Below, in pieces: positions 35,601 to 43,894 of a DNA stretch of 64,000 nt. Origin of the DNA: Acetobacter sacchari. GTDB lineage: Bacteria; Pseudomonadota; Alphaproteobacteria; Acetobacterales; Acetobacteraceae. The position numbers and the translations under genes are program-made. Each line of letters opens with the position of its first letter. Within the stretch, counting starts at the first letter, position 1. The notes beneath the pieces were generated by a model. The model made no database searches and had not been told where the DNA came from. It worked only from the letters and a program-made list of their open reading frames with translations. The stretch is from the NCBI RefSeq assembly GCF_017377715.1, contig NZ_JAFVMF010000007.1, forward strand, positions 62,001 through 126,000, given 5' to 3'.

Positions 35601-36076
35601 CCTGGAATACACTTGCGGAAGAACCTGCAGCGGGCGGTACGGCGCGGTATGTCGACAGTTCCGTTGAGCGCGTGCAGGCGCGGGTCAGCGGCTGGGTCAG
35701 TGAACGCTATGTTCTTGCCTGCAACGGGGTGACCGTACCGGTGAGCGCTACGGAAAGGCAGGGTGAGTATGTGGGCGCCGTTCGTTTCAAGGCGTGGAAT
35801 CCCCCCAGTTCCTTGCACCCGACGATCGGGGTTGAAACGCCCCTTGTGTTCGACATCTACGACACATGGACGGGGAGGAGCGTCGGTGGCCTGACCTATC
35901 ACGTCGTTCATCCGGGTGGTCGCAGCTACGATACCCGTCCGGTGAATGCGAACGAGGCGGAAGCGCGGCGCCGTACGCGGTTCTTCCCGATCGGACACAC
36001 AGTCGGGCCGATGGCGCCGCCACGTCAGGAACAATCTCTGGAGCAGCCGCGCACACTGGATTTGCGTCGTTTCTGA
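32660..36076 (+). CDS. Transglutaminase-like protein with C-terminal DUF2126
   Basis: A large 1138-residue protein. Residues 1-80 are a Bact_transglu_N domain (LHVALTHKTTYDYDRPV, VIRLRPAAHART). Residues about 145-290 are a transglutaminase/cysteine-peptidase core with an intact triad: Cys180 (GEGRGSCRDSAW), His229 (TDLHAWAEVYLP) and Asp245 (WVGLDATSG). From about 310 to the end lies DUF2126, including RLTMGGEPTFIAAADMDAPEWN and GTGGGNHVVMGA with GFWHNHPSLSYLFSG. DUF2126 has been grouped with amidoligase-like enzymes in computational studies of peptide-modifying operons. It is first of four cluster genes. The ATG at 32660 is six bases after GGAAAG; the ATG at 32654 directly abuts it. Confidence 0.9.
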   Translation: MTLHVALTHKTTYDYDRPVTLGPQVIRLRPAAHARTNVVSYTLKIEPEPHFINWMQDPSGNWQARVVFPERVDHFHVSVDLVADMATVNPFDFFLEPDAEQWPFTYDHVLDQELAPYRRTEPLGPLLSAWLDGVSREPRRTVDMLVELNQAIQRRISYVVRMEPGVWTPEETLGEGRGSCRDSAWLLVQLLRHLGYAARFVSGYLIQLAADEKPVEGPSGPEADFTDLHAWAEVYLPGAGWVGLDATSGMLAGEGHIPLAATPEPSSAAPISGGVEKCETEFGFEMFVTRVAETPRTTMPYADGTWRDILAAGEAVDAQLEAGDVRLTMGGEPTFIAAADMDAPEWNIEALGPTKRAYAQRLLHKLMPLWSPGATYMTLFGKHYPGEQLPRWALTCYWRVDGEPVWLDRALLASDDDTDDATEHDARRFARSLAQRLGVDEELVTPAYEDVHYYLWKEHRLPANVLAESSKLNDPLERERLARVFGRGLSRESGSVLPLRVEVRDGVRRWRSGRWFLRDDTIFLIPGDSSIGFRLPLHSLPWADAESIEQQFEPDPFAAKSPLPPHPAAVRYTPTAYRASAPDRIGSQGAFHERLQRPEPILSDLPALPPYPVGKPWRISTATALGEHLLEINREEPDVVRTALTVEARGGILHVFFPPLYAIEDWLDLCAQVEATANEFGRKVVLEGYAPPRDPRVKSFSITPDPGVIEVNVHPAASWAEHEERSRQLYDEARGVGLIAEKFLLDGRHVGTGGGNHVVMGATRPEDSPFLRRPDLLRSLVGFWHNHPSLSYLFSGLFIGPSSQHPRIDEARQDALYELEIAFRQVNRQTFTPPWLTDRLFRNLFADMTGNTHRTEFCIDKLYAPESSSGRLGLVEYRAFEMPPHHRMAAAQSLLMRACVAAFWKTPYERRLVRWGTRLHDDFMLPHYVEQDFRDAIAELAQLGAPLDADWFAPHFEFRFPEIGNISELGITLELRHALEPWNTLAEEPAAGGTARYVDSSVERVQARVSGWVSERYVLACNGVTVPVSATERQGEYVGAVRFKAWNPPSSLHPTIGVETPLVFDIYDTWTGRSVGGLTYHVVHPGGRSYDTRPVNANEAEARRRTRFFPIGHTVGPMAPPRQEQSLEQPRTLDLRRF

Positions 36077-36177
36077 ACGACGTCTCAACGGAACCGCGAA
36101 AAATAACCGCTGATAGGAAACGACCGCACTGACTGTCACGTTGTTAGGGCCTTAGCGGGATCCGGAGCCAGACGGTC

Positions 36178-37317
36178 ATGAAGTTGTTTTCCTGCCAGGC
36201 GTGCGGGCAGATGTTGTTCTTTGAGAATGTCCGGTGCGAACGGTGTTCGCGGCGCGTCGGTTATTGCAGCGAAGGAGCGACGCTTCTCGCGCTTGACCCC
36301 GCTGATGGCGAGGGTGGGATCGGCGAGGGAGGCTGGTTGCCGGCCGGCGGGGACGCTTCGGCGCCGCGCATGTTCTGCGTCAATGCAGAGCAGGATGCGT
36401 GCAACTGGCTGGTGCCTGCTGGAACCGAAGACCAGTTTTGCGTGGCCTGCGCCTTCAACAGGGTTATTCCCGATCTGGCGATCGAGGGAAATCTTGAGTT
36501 GTGGCGCAAGCTTGAAGCGGCCAAGCATTATCTGATCTACAGCCTTCTTCTGCTGAAACTGCCGATCAAAAAATCTGTCGAAGCTGCAGACGGTGGTTTG
36601 ATTTTCGATTTCATGGACGACCCGCCTGACGGGGACGAAACCCAGAAAGTGATGACGGGCCATGACGAGGGCGTCATTACCGTCGCGCTACGAGAAGCAA
36701 ATGATGCTGAACGTGAAAAAATGCGTCTGGAAATGGGCGAGTATTACCGCACGGTGCTCGGCCATTTCCGTCATGAAATCGGCCATTACTATTGGAACGT
36801 CCTCGTGCGGGACGCAGGACAGCTTGACGCGTGCCGCGCAGTGTTTGGCGACGATTCCCAGGATTACGGCGCCGCTCTGACCGTCCATTACGAAAACGGA
36901 CCGCCAGCCGGGTGGCAGGCGACGTATGTCAGTTCCTACGCCACGACGCACCCGTGGGAAGATTTCGCGGAAACATGGGCGCATTACATACACATTGTCG
37001 ATACATTGCAGACCGCGATGGCTTTTGGTCTTGTAGTCGACACGAGCACGCCCGAAGGCGATGGCGTGGAGCGTCATTTCAATTTCGATCCGTATTCGGC
37101 AGGATCTTTTGACGAAATCCTTAAGGCGTGGTTGCCGCTGACTGTCGTTGTCAATGCGCTCAATCGGTCCATGGGGCAGGCGGATCTCTATCCGTTTGTG
37201 ATCACGCCAGAGATTGCGGAGAAGCTCCGCTTTATCCATCAGCTTGTGCATGGCCTGGTGCTTCCTGGAGCTTTGACGGAGGTTGTTTCGCAAGAACGGT
37301 CTGATACGATGTCTTGA
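36178..37317 (+). CDS. Zinc-ribbon putative metallopeptidase (Peptidase_Mx type)
   Basis: A 379-residue protein. The N-terminus holds a zinc ribbon (Cys6, Cys9, Cys20, Cys23) and a second Cys set (Cys67, Cys75, Cys88, Cys91). The catalytic domain has HEIGH at residues 199-203 (GHFRHEIGHYYWNVL), the zinc-binding HExxH motif, and a downstream HPWEDFAETWAHYIHI segment that likely supplies the third ligand and a structural Glu. These features match the zinc-ribbon_6 plus Peptidase_Mx architecture (COG4307), a putative cytoplasmic metallopeptidase. It follows the DUF2126 gene by about 100 bases on the same strand. Processing or releasing peptide conjugates is a reasonable but unproved role. Confidence 0.85.
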   Translation: MKLFSCQACGQMLFFENVRCERCSRRVGYCSEGATLLALDPADGEGGIGEGGWLPAGGDASAPRMFCVNAEQDACNWLVPAGTEDQFCVACAFNRVIPDLAIEGNLELWRKLEAAKHYLIYSLLLLKLPIKKSVEAADGGLIFDFMDDPPDGDETQKVMTGHDEGVITVALREANDAEREKMRLEMGEYYRTVLGHFRHEIGHYYWNVLVRDAGQLDACRAVFGDDSQDYGAALTVHYENGPPAGWQATYVSSYATTHPWEDFAETWAHYIHIVDTLQTAMAFGLVVDTSTPEGDGVERHFNFDPYSAGSFDEILKAWLPLTVVVNALNRSMGQADLYPFVITPEIAEKLRFIHQLVHGLVLPGALTEVVSQERSDTMS

Positions 37318-37355
37318 AGAGTTTTATATATACCTAGAAGTAATTTGGGGGATGT

Positions 37356-37925
37356 ATGGTTGAGGTTCATTTTTCTGAGGGATTTAGATCTCGTCATATG
37401 TCCATTGGAAATCCTCGCTTTGATGTAATACAAAATCACCAAAACAGGCTTCCTGCTTATATGCGGGATTCCAACGAGGTAGAGCCCTACCTATTGGAAA
37501 ACGATCCTGCGGCGGCGCAATCCATCAACCATAGCCGCCGCGCGGAGGAGGTGAATTACGCGAGGCACAACAAGTTTTTGCTAAAGAAAAACAAACATGG
37601 CGTTCAGCTTGGGCCCTACGCTAATACCGGCTTGACGCCAATTGGCAAGAAAACTCCGAGTACGACTTTGGTTTTTAAAGATGCTGGTGGAGTTAAAGAG
37701 TTTGAAAATTCTATATCCAAGGAAATTTCTATTTCAAAAATAAATGGCGATAAATTTATGATTGCGGTCGACCTGAAGTCTGCAACTTTAATCCAATATA
37801 AAATGGACGGGTATCTTATGGACGGATCTTATAGCGCGGGGGGAGTCCGAGTTCAGATCGGTGGGGTTCTACGTTCTGGAGTTGCGACAGTAAATCATCT
37901 GGAGAATGCTGAGGGAATTAATTAA
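37356..37925 (+). CDS. Unrecognised protein in AT-rich insert
   Basis: A 189-residue protein with no family I recognise. It starts MVEVHFSEGFRSRHMSIG after a modest site (GGGGGATGT). It has a polar first half containing NHQNRLPAYMRDSNEVEPYL and HSRRAEEVNYARHNKFLLKKN, then strand-like text (KFMIAVDLKSATLIQYKMDGYL, GVRVQIGGVLRSGVATVNHL). No signal peptide or membrane helix is visible. Base composition is strikingly different from its neighbours: in 37681-37740 I count 17 G or C out of 60. It lies between two genes of a normally contiguous cluster, which suggests acquisition by transfer. Alternatives are a nuclease, toxin or effector fragment; nothing in the sequence decides. Confidence 0.65.
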   Translation: MVEVHFSEGFRSRHMSIGNPRFDVIQNHQNRLPAYMRDSNEVEPYLLENDPAAAQSINHSRRAEEVNYARHNKFLLKKNKHGVQLGPYANTGLTPIGKKTPSTTLVFKDAGGVKEFENSISKEISISKINGDKFMIAVDLKSATLIQYKMDGYLMDGSYSAGGVRVQIGGVLRSGVATVNHLENAEGIN

Positions 37926-38354
37926 TTTGTTTCTAGTTCATATGGATTCTGTGGCCGTGGATTCGTATTTTTTGCTTCCTGAGAAAAGAGGCTCCCGGCT
38001 CTTGAGCTGGGGGCAGATTTCTTAAGGACACTTTAACCGGGGGCGATGAGTTGCGATTAATTGCCTCCAGTCCTGACGGACGTGGCGTCGTCGCATGCAT
38101 GCTCAAATATAGTCTGGCGTCGTATGGGGGAGACGCTGATACAATTTCAGCGTGCGTATGTTTCGATGGAGGGCTGAGCGAAACAGAAATCGAGATCGGC
38201 AGCCGCTTTGTAAGTCCGCCCAAGAAGCTGTAGCTCCGGAAATGTCGTCCAGCGTCTGTTTCGTATGCTATTGAAGCATCGGAGCAGGTTCCTGTGAGGC
38301 GGGCTTGTCGAGAGCATTGCGCACAGAACGGGCCACCCCTTAAAACGACTCCTT
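37926..38354. other. Gene-poor segment between the AT-rich gene and the ATP-grasp gene
   Basis: About 430 bases. The first 150 are AT-rich like the gene before them, then composition returns to the local norm near 38060. A short frame at 38051-38233 is listed separately. A small hairpin ATGCT/AGCAT lies near 38265. The promoter of the ATP-grasp gene should be at the right end. Confidence 0.4.
38051..38233 (+). CDS. Possible 60-residue ORF or gene remnant
   Basis: A TTG-started frame of 60 codons (RLIASSPDGRGVVACMLKYSLASYGGDADT and then CVCFDGGLSETEIEIGSRF, quoted in part). GGGGG lies about eight bases upstream of the TTG. The peptide is protein-like but matches no family I know, and could be the end of a gene truncated when the AT-rich segment was inserted. 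The opposing minus-strand frame at 37933-38223 is Ser/Pro/His-rich and less convincing. Confidence 0.3.
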   Translation: MRLIASSPDGRGVVACMLKYSLASYGGDADTISACVCFDGGLSETEIEIGSRFVSPPKKL

Positions 38355-41000
38355 ATGAACGAGACGATTCCCCTCGACGAGATGGTGGACGGTCGTGGCG
38401 GCGTTCGCCAGCACTGGCGGCGGCTGCTCGCCGTGTTTTCCGATCTTGGCCACCGTGAACTGGCGGCTCGGAAGCGCCAGATCGCGGTGGCGCTGTCCGA
38501 TCAGACCGGCTCGCCGCTGCCGATAGAGGCATTGAGCGAGACGATCGAGGGGCGCGTCAAACCCCGCCGTTCGGACATCGTGACGGGTCAGAGCAAGCCC
38601 GTGATCTGCGATCCCCTGCCGATAATCCTGCGCGCCGAGGAATTCGCGGCGCTGGAGGCCGGGGTCATTCAGCGCGCGCGATTGGCGGAAAGCCTGTTGC
38701 ACGATGTCTACGGCAAGCGCGAGACGTTGGCTCTGGGCCTGTTGCCTCCGGCCCTCCTGTGGGCGAATGCCGGGTTTATGCGCGGAGGAGAGTTGGAGGG
38801 CCAGCACGGCCATTCCCGGCGTTTTCTGTCGTCTTTCGCCGTGGATGTAGTGCGCGAGCAGGACGGCGTCTGGCGGGTTCTGGCGGAACAGAGCGTCAGG
38901 CCGGACGGAGCGGGCGTTGCGATGGAGGCGCGCCGCCAGATGGTGCGTGTCGCGCCGGAATTTTTTTCCGGACAGGATTTACGCCGCCTGGGACCATTTC
39001 TCGATATCTGGCAGGAATCGCTGCAGCGGGCGGCGCCCGAAGGATTGACGAATCCCGGTCTGGCACTGCTGACGCCGGGGCCGCATTGCCGGGATTGGGG
39101 CGAGCATGTGATTCTCGCGCGCGAACTGGGCTGTGTTCTGGTCGAGGCTGGAGATCTGGCGGTTCGCGAAGGCGAGTTGTGGCTGAAGACCGTAAGAGGT
39201 CTTCGGCGTGTGGATGTTCTGCTCGCCCGTCAGGACGGGCGAGCCCTTGATCCGCTGGAGCCAGACGGGACCGGCGCGGGTGGGGTCACCGGTTTGCTGG
39301 ACGCCGCTCGTGCAGGCACGGTCCGGCTGGTGAATGATCCGCGTAGCGGATTCGTCGAGGCGCCGGGGCTCGCGCCCTTCCTCGCGCCGCTGGCCAATCG
39401 GCTTCTTGGTGAAAATCTTCTACTGGAAAACGCGGCTTCCGTCTGGTTGGGAGACGAAGCGGGGGAGAGGTGTCTGGACGAGATTCTCCGCTCTGACTTG
39501 GAAACTCCTGCGAGACGGTCCGTTGCGTGGAAGATAGGGTCCGCGTTGGACCCGGCCGAGCCGTATCTGCGGATTTCGGAGCTGAGCGCCGTCGAGCGCG
39601 TTGAGGCGGTGGATCGGGTTCGACGCGCTCCATGGCGTTACGTGGCTCGCCCGGTTCTGGCCCCGTCGGTCGCGCCGACCGTCGGCGTGGCGGAGTTCGT
39701 GCCCAGACCGGTGACGATGAGGCTGTTCGCGGTCCACGATGGTGAGGACTGGACGGTGATGCCGGGCGGTCTGGCAAGCGTGTATGAAGACGCCGTCCCC
39801 ACGAATGGGGACGGTCGCGAGCACGTCGTCAAGGACGTCTGGGTTCTCGTGAACGATCAGATCGCGCCTCGGGAACATCCGGTCCATCTCGCCACCCCGT
39901 TGCCGATTCGGCGCTCCCTTGGCGATCTCCCCAGCCGCGCTGCGGACGATTTTTTCTGGCTGGGCCGGTATCTCGAACAGATCGACAGCGCTGCGCGACT
40001 TTTACGCGTTGTGCTTGCGCATATGGCGGGTGGTGAGCCATCGCCAAGAGAGCGGGTCGATCTCGAGACGCTCGTGCGGGAACTGCGTGCGGTTGGCCTT
40101 ATCAATGAAATCCCGGCCTTCGGTTATGGGCTCTCCGCACTGACCCACACGCTCTCCCGGGCGATGGGAGAGCAGGGCTTGTTCGGGCGTATTTTACGAA
40201 AAACTCTGCGACTTGTGCCAGAGCTTTCCGATCGCCTGACGCGTGAGATGCGTGATTTCATTATCCACAACTCCAACGCCCTACTGGACAAGCTGGCGGC
40301 TGCGCCGGGCCGCAGCGAAGTGTCGCGGTCCATCGCGCGCGTGACGGCAATCACCGACGCGTTGCTGGTGTATGGGGCGACGCTTTCGGGCCTTACGGCG
40401 GAAAACATGGTGCGTTCCGGCGGGCGGCAATTCCTTGATCTTGGCCGTAGAATCGAACGCGCGTCGCTGGTTCTGTCGTGCTGCGCGGGCGTTCTGGAGC
40501 AACCCGGTGTTTATCAGCGTGGACGGATGGAGGCGGCGCTTCGGTTGATGCTGGAAATATGCGACAGCGTCATAACCTACCGCTCCCGTTATTTTGGCGT
40601 CGTGCAGCCTGCGCCAGTGCTCGATTTGCTGTTGCTTGATGCGGACAACCCGCGCGGCGCCGGTTTCCAGTTGGCGGCGTTGCGGGATTCTCTTGGCGAA
40701 CTGGCCAACGCTGGGGGGACAGCGCCGGCGGCGCAACGTGCGGCGTCGGGCGAATTGTCAGCCTCCGCAGCGCAGGTTCTGGATTCGTTGACGATGGTTG
40801 TGGCGTCGGTGCTGGAGAGCCAGAATCAGGACCGCGCCGCAGCCGACGCACCGGAGGCGCTGCGCAGCGCCTGCGCTTCGGTTCTTTCGTTGTCCGACCA
40901 GATCGGCCGCTGCTATTTCTCCGTTCTAACGTCGCCACGACTGGTTGGCATCATCGGCGACGATCTGGTGGCGGACAGCCATGACGAGGCGCTGGCATGA
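38355..41000 (+). CDS. Circularly permuted ATP-grasp fused to alpha-E domain
   Basis: An 881-residue fusion. Residues about 1-520 are a circularly permuted ATP-grasp ligase (CP_ATPgrasp type: VKPRRSDIVTGQSKPVICDPLPIIL, LLHDVYGKRETLALGLLPP, LLTPGPHCRDWGEHVILARELGCVLVE, LRRVDVLLARQDG, each quoted in part). Residues about 550-880 are an alpha-E domain, a helical domain starting SRAADDFFWLGRYLEQIDSAARLLRVVL. ATP-grasp enzymes join a carboxylate to an amine; this type is proposed to make amide or peptide-like linkages. In many genomes the two halves are adjacent separate genes. The stop overlaps the next transglutaminase start (ATGA). The ATG at 38355 has only a weak ribosome binding site. Confidence 0.9.
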   Translation: MNETIPLDEMVDGRGGVRQHWRRLLAVFSDLGHRELAARKRQIAVALSDQTGSPLPIEALSETIEGRVKPRRSDIVTGQSKPVICDPLPIILRAEEFAALEAGVIQRARLAESLLHDVYGKRETLALGLLPPALLWANAGFMRGGELEGQHGHSRRFLSSFAVDVVREQDGVWRVLAEQSVRPDGAGVAMEARRQMVRVAPEFFSGQDLRRLGPFLDIWQESLQRAAPEGLTNPGLALLTPGPHCRDWGEHVILARELGCVLVEAGDLAVREGELWLKTVRGLRRVDVLLARQDGRALDPLEPDGTGAGGVTGLLDAARAGTVRLVNDPRSGFVEAPGLAPFLAPLANRLLGENLLLENAASVWLGDEAGERCLDEILRSDLETPARRSVAWKIGSALDPAEPYLRISELSAVERVEAVDRVRRAPWRYVARPVLAPSVAPTVGVAEFVPRPVTMRLFAVHDGEDWTVMPGGLASVYEDAVPTNGDGREHVVKDVWVLVNDQIAPREHPVHLATPLPIRRSLGDLPSRAADDFFWLGRYLEQIDSAARLLRVVLAHMAGGEPSPRERVDLETLVRELRAVGLINEIPAFGYGLSALTHTLSRAMGEQGLFGRILRKTLRLVPELSDRLTREMRDFIIHNSNALLDKLAAAPGRSEVSRSIARVTAITDALLVYGATLSGLTAENMVRSGGRQFLDLGRRIERASLVLSCCAGVLEQPGVYQRGRMEAALRLMLEICDSVITYRSRYFGVVQPAPVLDLLLLDADNPRGAGFQLAALRDSLGELANAGGTAPAAQRAASGELSASAAQVLDSLTMVVASVLESQNQDRAAADAPEALRSACASVLSLSDQIGRCYFSVLTSPRLVGIIGDDLVADSHDEALA

Positions 41001-41923
41001 TCTATCGCGTTCGTCATTCGACCGTGTACAGCTACGGAAATCCGGTCGATCTTGCTGCGCACGTGTTGCATGTAACGCCGCGAGATCTGCCGGGGCAGCG
41101 GGTGCTGTGGACGCGCCTCGATTGTGAGCCGACACCGGTGAAACGTCATGGTGGCGTCGATCATTTCGGAAATTCGGTCTTTTGGCTCTTCCATGAAGAA
41201 CCGCATACGCGGTTCGAAATCGTGGCTGTATCGGAAGTTGATGTGGCGTTTGCGCCTCCGCCCCCGACGGAGGAGATATCTCCATGGGAGTTTATTCGAG
41301 ACTGTTCAAGATTTGATGCTGATGTTTCTCAGTTTCTGTTTGACGGATCGATGTGTCGCGCCTCCGAAAAAGTTGGCGCCTATGCAGCGCAATCTTTTCC
41401 GACGGGTCGGTCGCTGCTCGAAGGCGTTCTCGATTTCAATATGCGCGTTTTCAAGGAGTTTCGTTTCCGCTCCGGCGTCACGTCGTTGCGGACAACGGCG
41501 GACGAGGTGCTGGCGCGGCGGGAAGGGGTTTGTCAGGACTTTACGCACCTGATGCTCAGTGGATTGCGTTGGCTCGGTCTGCCGGCCCGATATATGTCGG
41601 GTTACATTCGCACGCGCCCGCCGCAGGGGCAAAAGCGTCGTCTGGGCGCTGATGTTTCGCATGCATGGGTCGGAGTCTGGTTGGGGCCAGAGTTCGGGTG
41701 GCTTGGCCTGGATCCAACGAACGGGATCGTGGTGCAGGACGAGCATGTGGTGTTGGGGTGGGGCAGGGATTACGCGGATATCAGTCCGGTTCGCGGTCTG
41801 ATCTTGGGCGGTGGCGGCGATGCGCTGCGCGTTGGGGTCGATCTCGTTCCCGTCGAGGAGTGGGATGAGGACCCGACCCTGAGGGCGTTGACGGCGCCGC
41901 GTCAGTCCGTAGACGCGGGCTGA
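40997..41923 (+). CDS. Transglutaminase family protein
   Basis: A 308-residue protein of the bacterial transglutaminase/cysteine-peptidase family. It starts MIYRVRHSTVYSYGNPVDLAAH, a Bact_transglu_N domain, and has a complete catalytic triad: Cys179 (REGVCQDFTHLML), His222 (DVSHAWVGVW) and Asp239 (LGLDPTNG). Such proteins more often hydrolyse or rearrange amide bonds than cross-link proteins. It is translationally coupled to the ATP-grasp/alpha-E gene by an ATGA overlap. That pairing recurs widely in bacteria and points to a ligase and a peptidase acting on the same peptide-like product. No signal peptide is seen, so it probably acts in the cytoplasm. Confidence 0.92.
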   Translation: MIYRVRHSTVYSYGNPVDLAAHVLHVTPRDLPGQRVLWTRLDCEPTPVKRHGGVDHFGNSVFWLFHEEPHTRFEIVAVSEVDVAFAPPPPTEEISPWEFIRDCSRFDADVSQFLFDGSMCRASEKVGAYAAQSFPTGRSLLEGVLDFNMRVFKEFRFRSGVTSLRTTADEVLARREGVCQDFTHLMLSGLRWLGLPARYMSGYIRTRPPQGQKRRLGADVSHAWVGVWLGPEFGWLGLDPTNGIVVQDEHVVLGWGRDYADISPVRGLILGGGGDALRVGVDLVPVEEWDEDPTLRALTAPRQSVDAG

Positions 41924-42061
41924 CATTTCACAGACGTCTGCGACTGCTGTGGTTCGTCGGGCGCGGCGCGGCAGGGCTGAAATTTATCTCACCGTCCCGA
42001 AGCTGAGTTGCGGCGCTTTTTTGTCAGATGTCAGAGCACGACCGGCAAGGAGGCTGCTCGG

Positions 42062-42970
42062 TCAGGGCGGAGACAGTTTGATCGACACGGGGCAATGATC
42101 TGACAGGTGGTCAGGGGGGACGTCCGTATTTTTGAAGGTAGCCACCCGGAGGCTGCCCGGCGTCATCCAGTGCTCTGCGCCGCCGCCAAGCAGCAGGTGA
42201 TCGATGAAATATTCCCCGCCCCAGCATGGACTGGCGCGCCCGGAAGTGGTGAGCGTAAGAGGCGTGTCATGGGTCAGAGCCATATAAAATGGATCATGTG
42301 GCGTCAGGCGCCGGTTGAAATCGCCTATGATCGCGAAGGGCTGCCCTTCGTCTGTCCTTTCGAGAGCCCAGTCTTCAAGTATTGCGAACTGGTTCTCCAG
42401 AGTGGGGCAGGAATGGCCGTGCTCATTCCACGGGTTGTCCCAGCACCCGGTCTTGAGATGCACCACGAGGACCCGCAATGCGGAGGCGCCGTCTCCGATC
42501 GTCACGTCCAGACCGCGCCGCAGTGCATGCGGCGCGGTGGGCGGGTATACATTAAGAGCAGTGAGGTCGGGATTACGCGTCACATGCAGCGTGCGTTTCA
42601 CCGCGATGCCCACGCGCTGTTCGATCCTGTCGTCTGACATGACAATCGCATAACGTGATGGGGGGAAGACCATCGCAGCCGTACGCGGTTGATCGACTTC
42701 CTGAAATCCTATGACATCGGCGTCCAGCTTTTGCGCGTAAGCTGCGAGCCGATCAAAATCCGCGGGTTGTCGCCGGTAGACGTCAGCAGGAATGCTTTTC
42801 TGCCCTTCGGGATCGCTGGTCAGCCAGTCGAGATTCCATGTCGCGATCTTGATCGGATATGCATGGCATATGCCGGGTAAGGCCGTGACCAGCAGCGTGG
42901 CCGCCACGGCGGAAATGGCGGCTACTCGTAAGAAACCGTTTGGCGGTTTTCGATTTTTACGACCAGTCAT
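42062..42970 (-). CDS. Exported endonuclease/exonuclease/phosphatase (EEP) family hydrolase
   Basis: A 302-residue protein with a signal peptide (VAAISAVAATLLVTALPGICHA, ending near residue 37). The EEP fold follows: IKIATWNLDWL with the metal-binding Asn, DADVIGFQEVDQ with the metal-binding Glu, VVHLKTGC, FAIIGDFNRRL with the Asp/Asn pair, and LSDHCPVSIKL with the terminal catalytic His. Family members cleave DNA, inositol phosphates or phospholipids; the substrate here is not evident. Cys residues in the mature part (CWDNPWNEHGHSC) could form a disulfide. It is a single-gene unit convergent with the transglutaminase cluster. Confidence 0.88.
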   Translation of the reverse strand: MTGRKNRKPPNGFLRVAAISAVAATLLVTALPGICHAYPIKIATWNLDWLTSDPEGQKSIPADVYRRQPADFDRLAAYAQKLDADVIGFQEVDQPRTAAMVFPPSRYAIVMSDDRIEQRVGIAVKRTLHVTRNPDLTALNVYPPTAPHALRRGLDVTIGDGASALRVLVVHLKTGCWDNPWNEHGHSCPTLENQFAILEDWALERTDEGQPFAIIGDFNRRLTPHDPFYMALTHDTPLTLTTSGRASPCWGGEYFIDHLLLGGGAEHWMTPGSLRVATFKNTDVPPDHLSDHCPVSIKLSPP

Positions 42971-43175
42971 AACGTCCGTGCAGCGCGTTTTGCGGCCGTG
43001 TTCGGGCCGCGCTTCACGATGGTTATGACTAGGCGGCTAGCATCCGTCCAGCGCGTCGTCGATCCCGGGAGATCAGTCGTCGCGATAGGTTCGTTCGGAT
43101 GCCATTAGGACCGCTCTCGCGAATCGGATACTTTCGATGATCGCGAGACCGGTACGCAGTGAGAAAGGCGCGGTT

Positions 43176-43859
43176 TCAGGCTGCCGCGTTCTCCGAAGCC
43201 TCAAGACTGGCGACGGCCTGCTCGATGCTGATCGTGCGGCGGGCGTTCTCGTCCAGAACCATAACTTCGCCGCTGCCGATATCGTAGAACCAGCCCTGCA
43301 GGATCAGCTCCTGTCTGGCGAGAGCAGCCGCGACGGAGGGATGAGTCCGCAGATGGGCGATCTGCAGCAGCACGTTCTGCTCCGCCATGCTGCGTACCGT
43401 CGCCGGTCCGCCATCGGTCGCTGCCAGAGCGACCGCGCGTGCGGCTTCGGCGTTGCGGAGCCAGGATTGCACGGTCGGCATTTTCGCCAGTTTGCTCGGA
43501 TCCGGGTCCAGAAGAGCCATCATGGCGCCGCAGTTGGAGTGGCCGCAGACGATGATGCTGGATACCTTCAGCGCAAGTACGGCGTATTCGATCGCCGACG
43601 ACACGCCGCCGAGCATCTCGCCGTAGGCGGGCACGATGTTGCCGATATTGCGCAAAACGAAAAGTTCGCCCGGGTCGCTCTGAGTGATTAGGGTCGGGTT
43701 CACACGGCTGTCGGCGCAGGCGATGAAAAGCGTCGTCGGAGACTGGCCGTCGGCCAGTTCAGCGAACAGTTCGCGCTTCTGGGGGAATATCTGTGTGTTG
43801 AAATGCTCCACGCCGTGCAGGAGCGCAATCAAGCTTTCTTTGGCGTCATTCTTCGCCAT
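43176..43859 (-). CDS. can: Beta-class carbonic anhydrase
   Basis: A 227-residue zinc enzyme interconverting CO2 and bicarbonate, which feeds carboxylases such as acetyl-CoA carboxylase. The zinc ligands and dyad are clear: Cys and Asp-Arg in IACADSRVNP, and His-x2-Cys in CGHSNCGAMMAL. GELFVLRNIGNIVP is the usual neighbouring motif, and IEYAVLALKVSSIIVCGHS leads into the second set. The start ATG at 43859 follows AGGAG at good spacing; the fifteen-codon upstream extension is rejected. A six-base hairpin CCGCTG/CAGCGG lies in the leader at about 43880-43894. It stands alone on its strand. Confidence 0.95.
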   Translation of the reverse strand: MAKNDAKESLIALLHGVEHFNTQIFPQKRELFAELADGQSPTTLFIACADSRVNPTLITQSDPGELFVLRNIGNIVPAYGEMLGGVSSAIEYAVLALKVSSIIVCGHSNCGAMMALLDPDPSKLAKMPTVQSWLRNAEAARAVALAATDGGPATVRSMAEQNVLLQIAHLRTHPSVAAALARQELILQGWFYDIGSGEVMVLDENARRTISIEQAVASLEASENAAA

Positions 43860-43894
43860 ACCGTTTCTCCTAAATGAACCCGCTGTTTCAGCGG

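Noticed and set aside
34481-36139. 552-codon minus-strand frame opposite the DUF2126 gene (also 32666-34036)
   Set aside because: Arg-rich antisense shadows; the plus-strand protein has a full catalytic triad and known domains.
37933-38223. 96-codon minus-strand frame in the AT-rich insert
   Set aside because: Ser/Pro/His-rich, no family likeness, no start signal.
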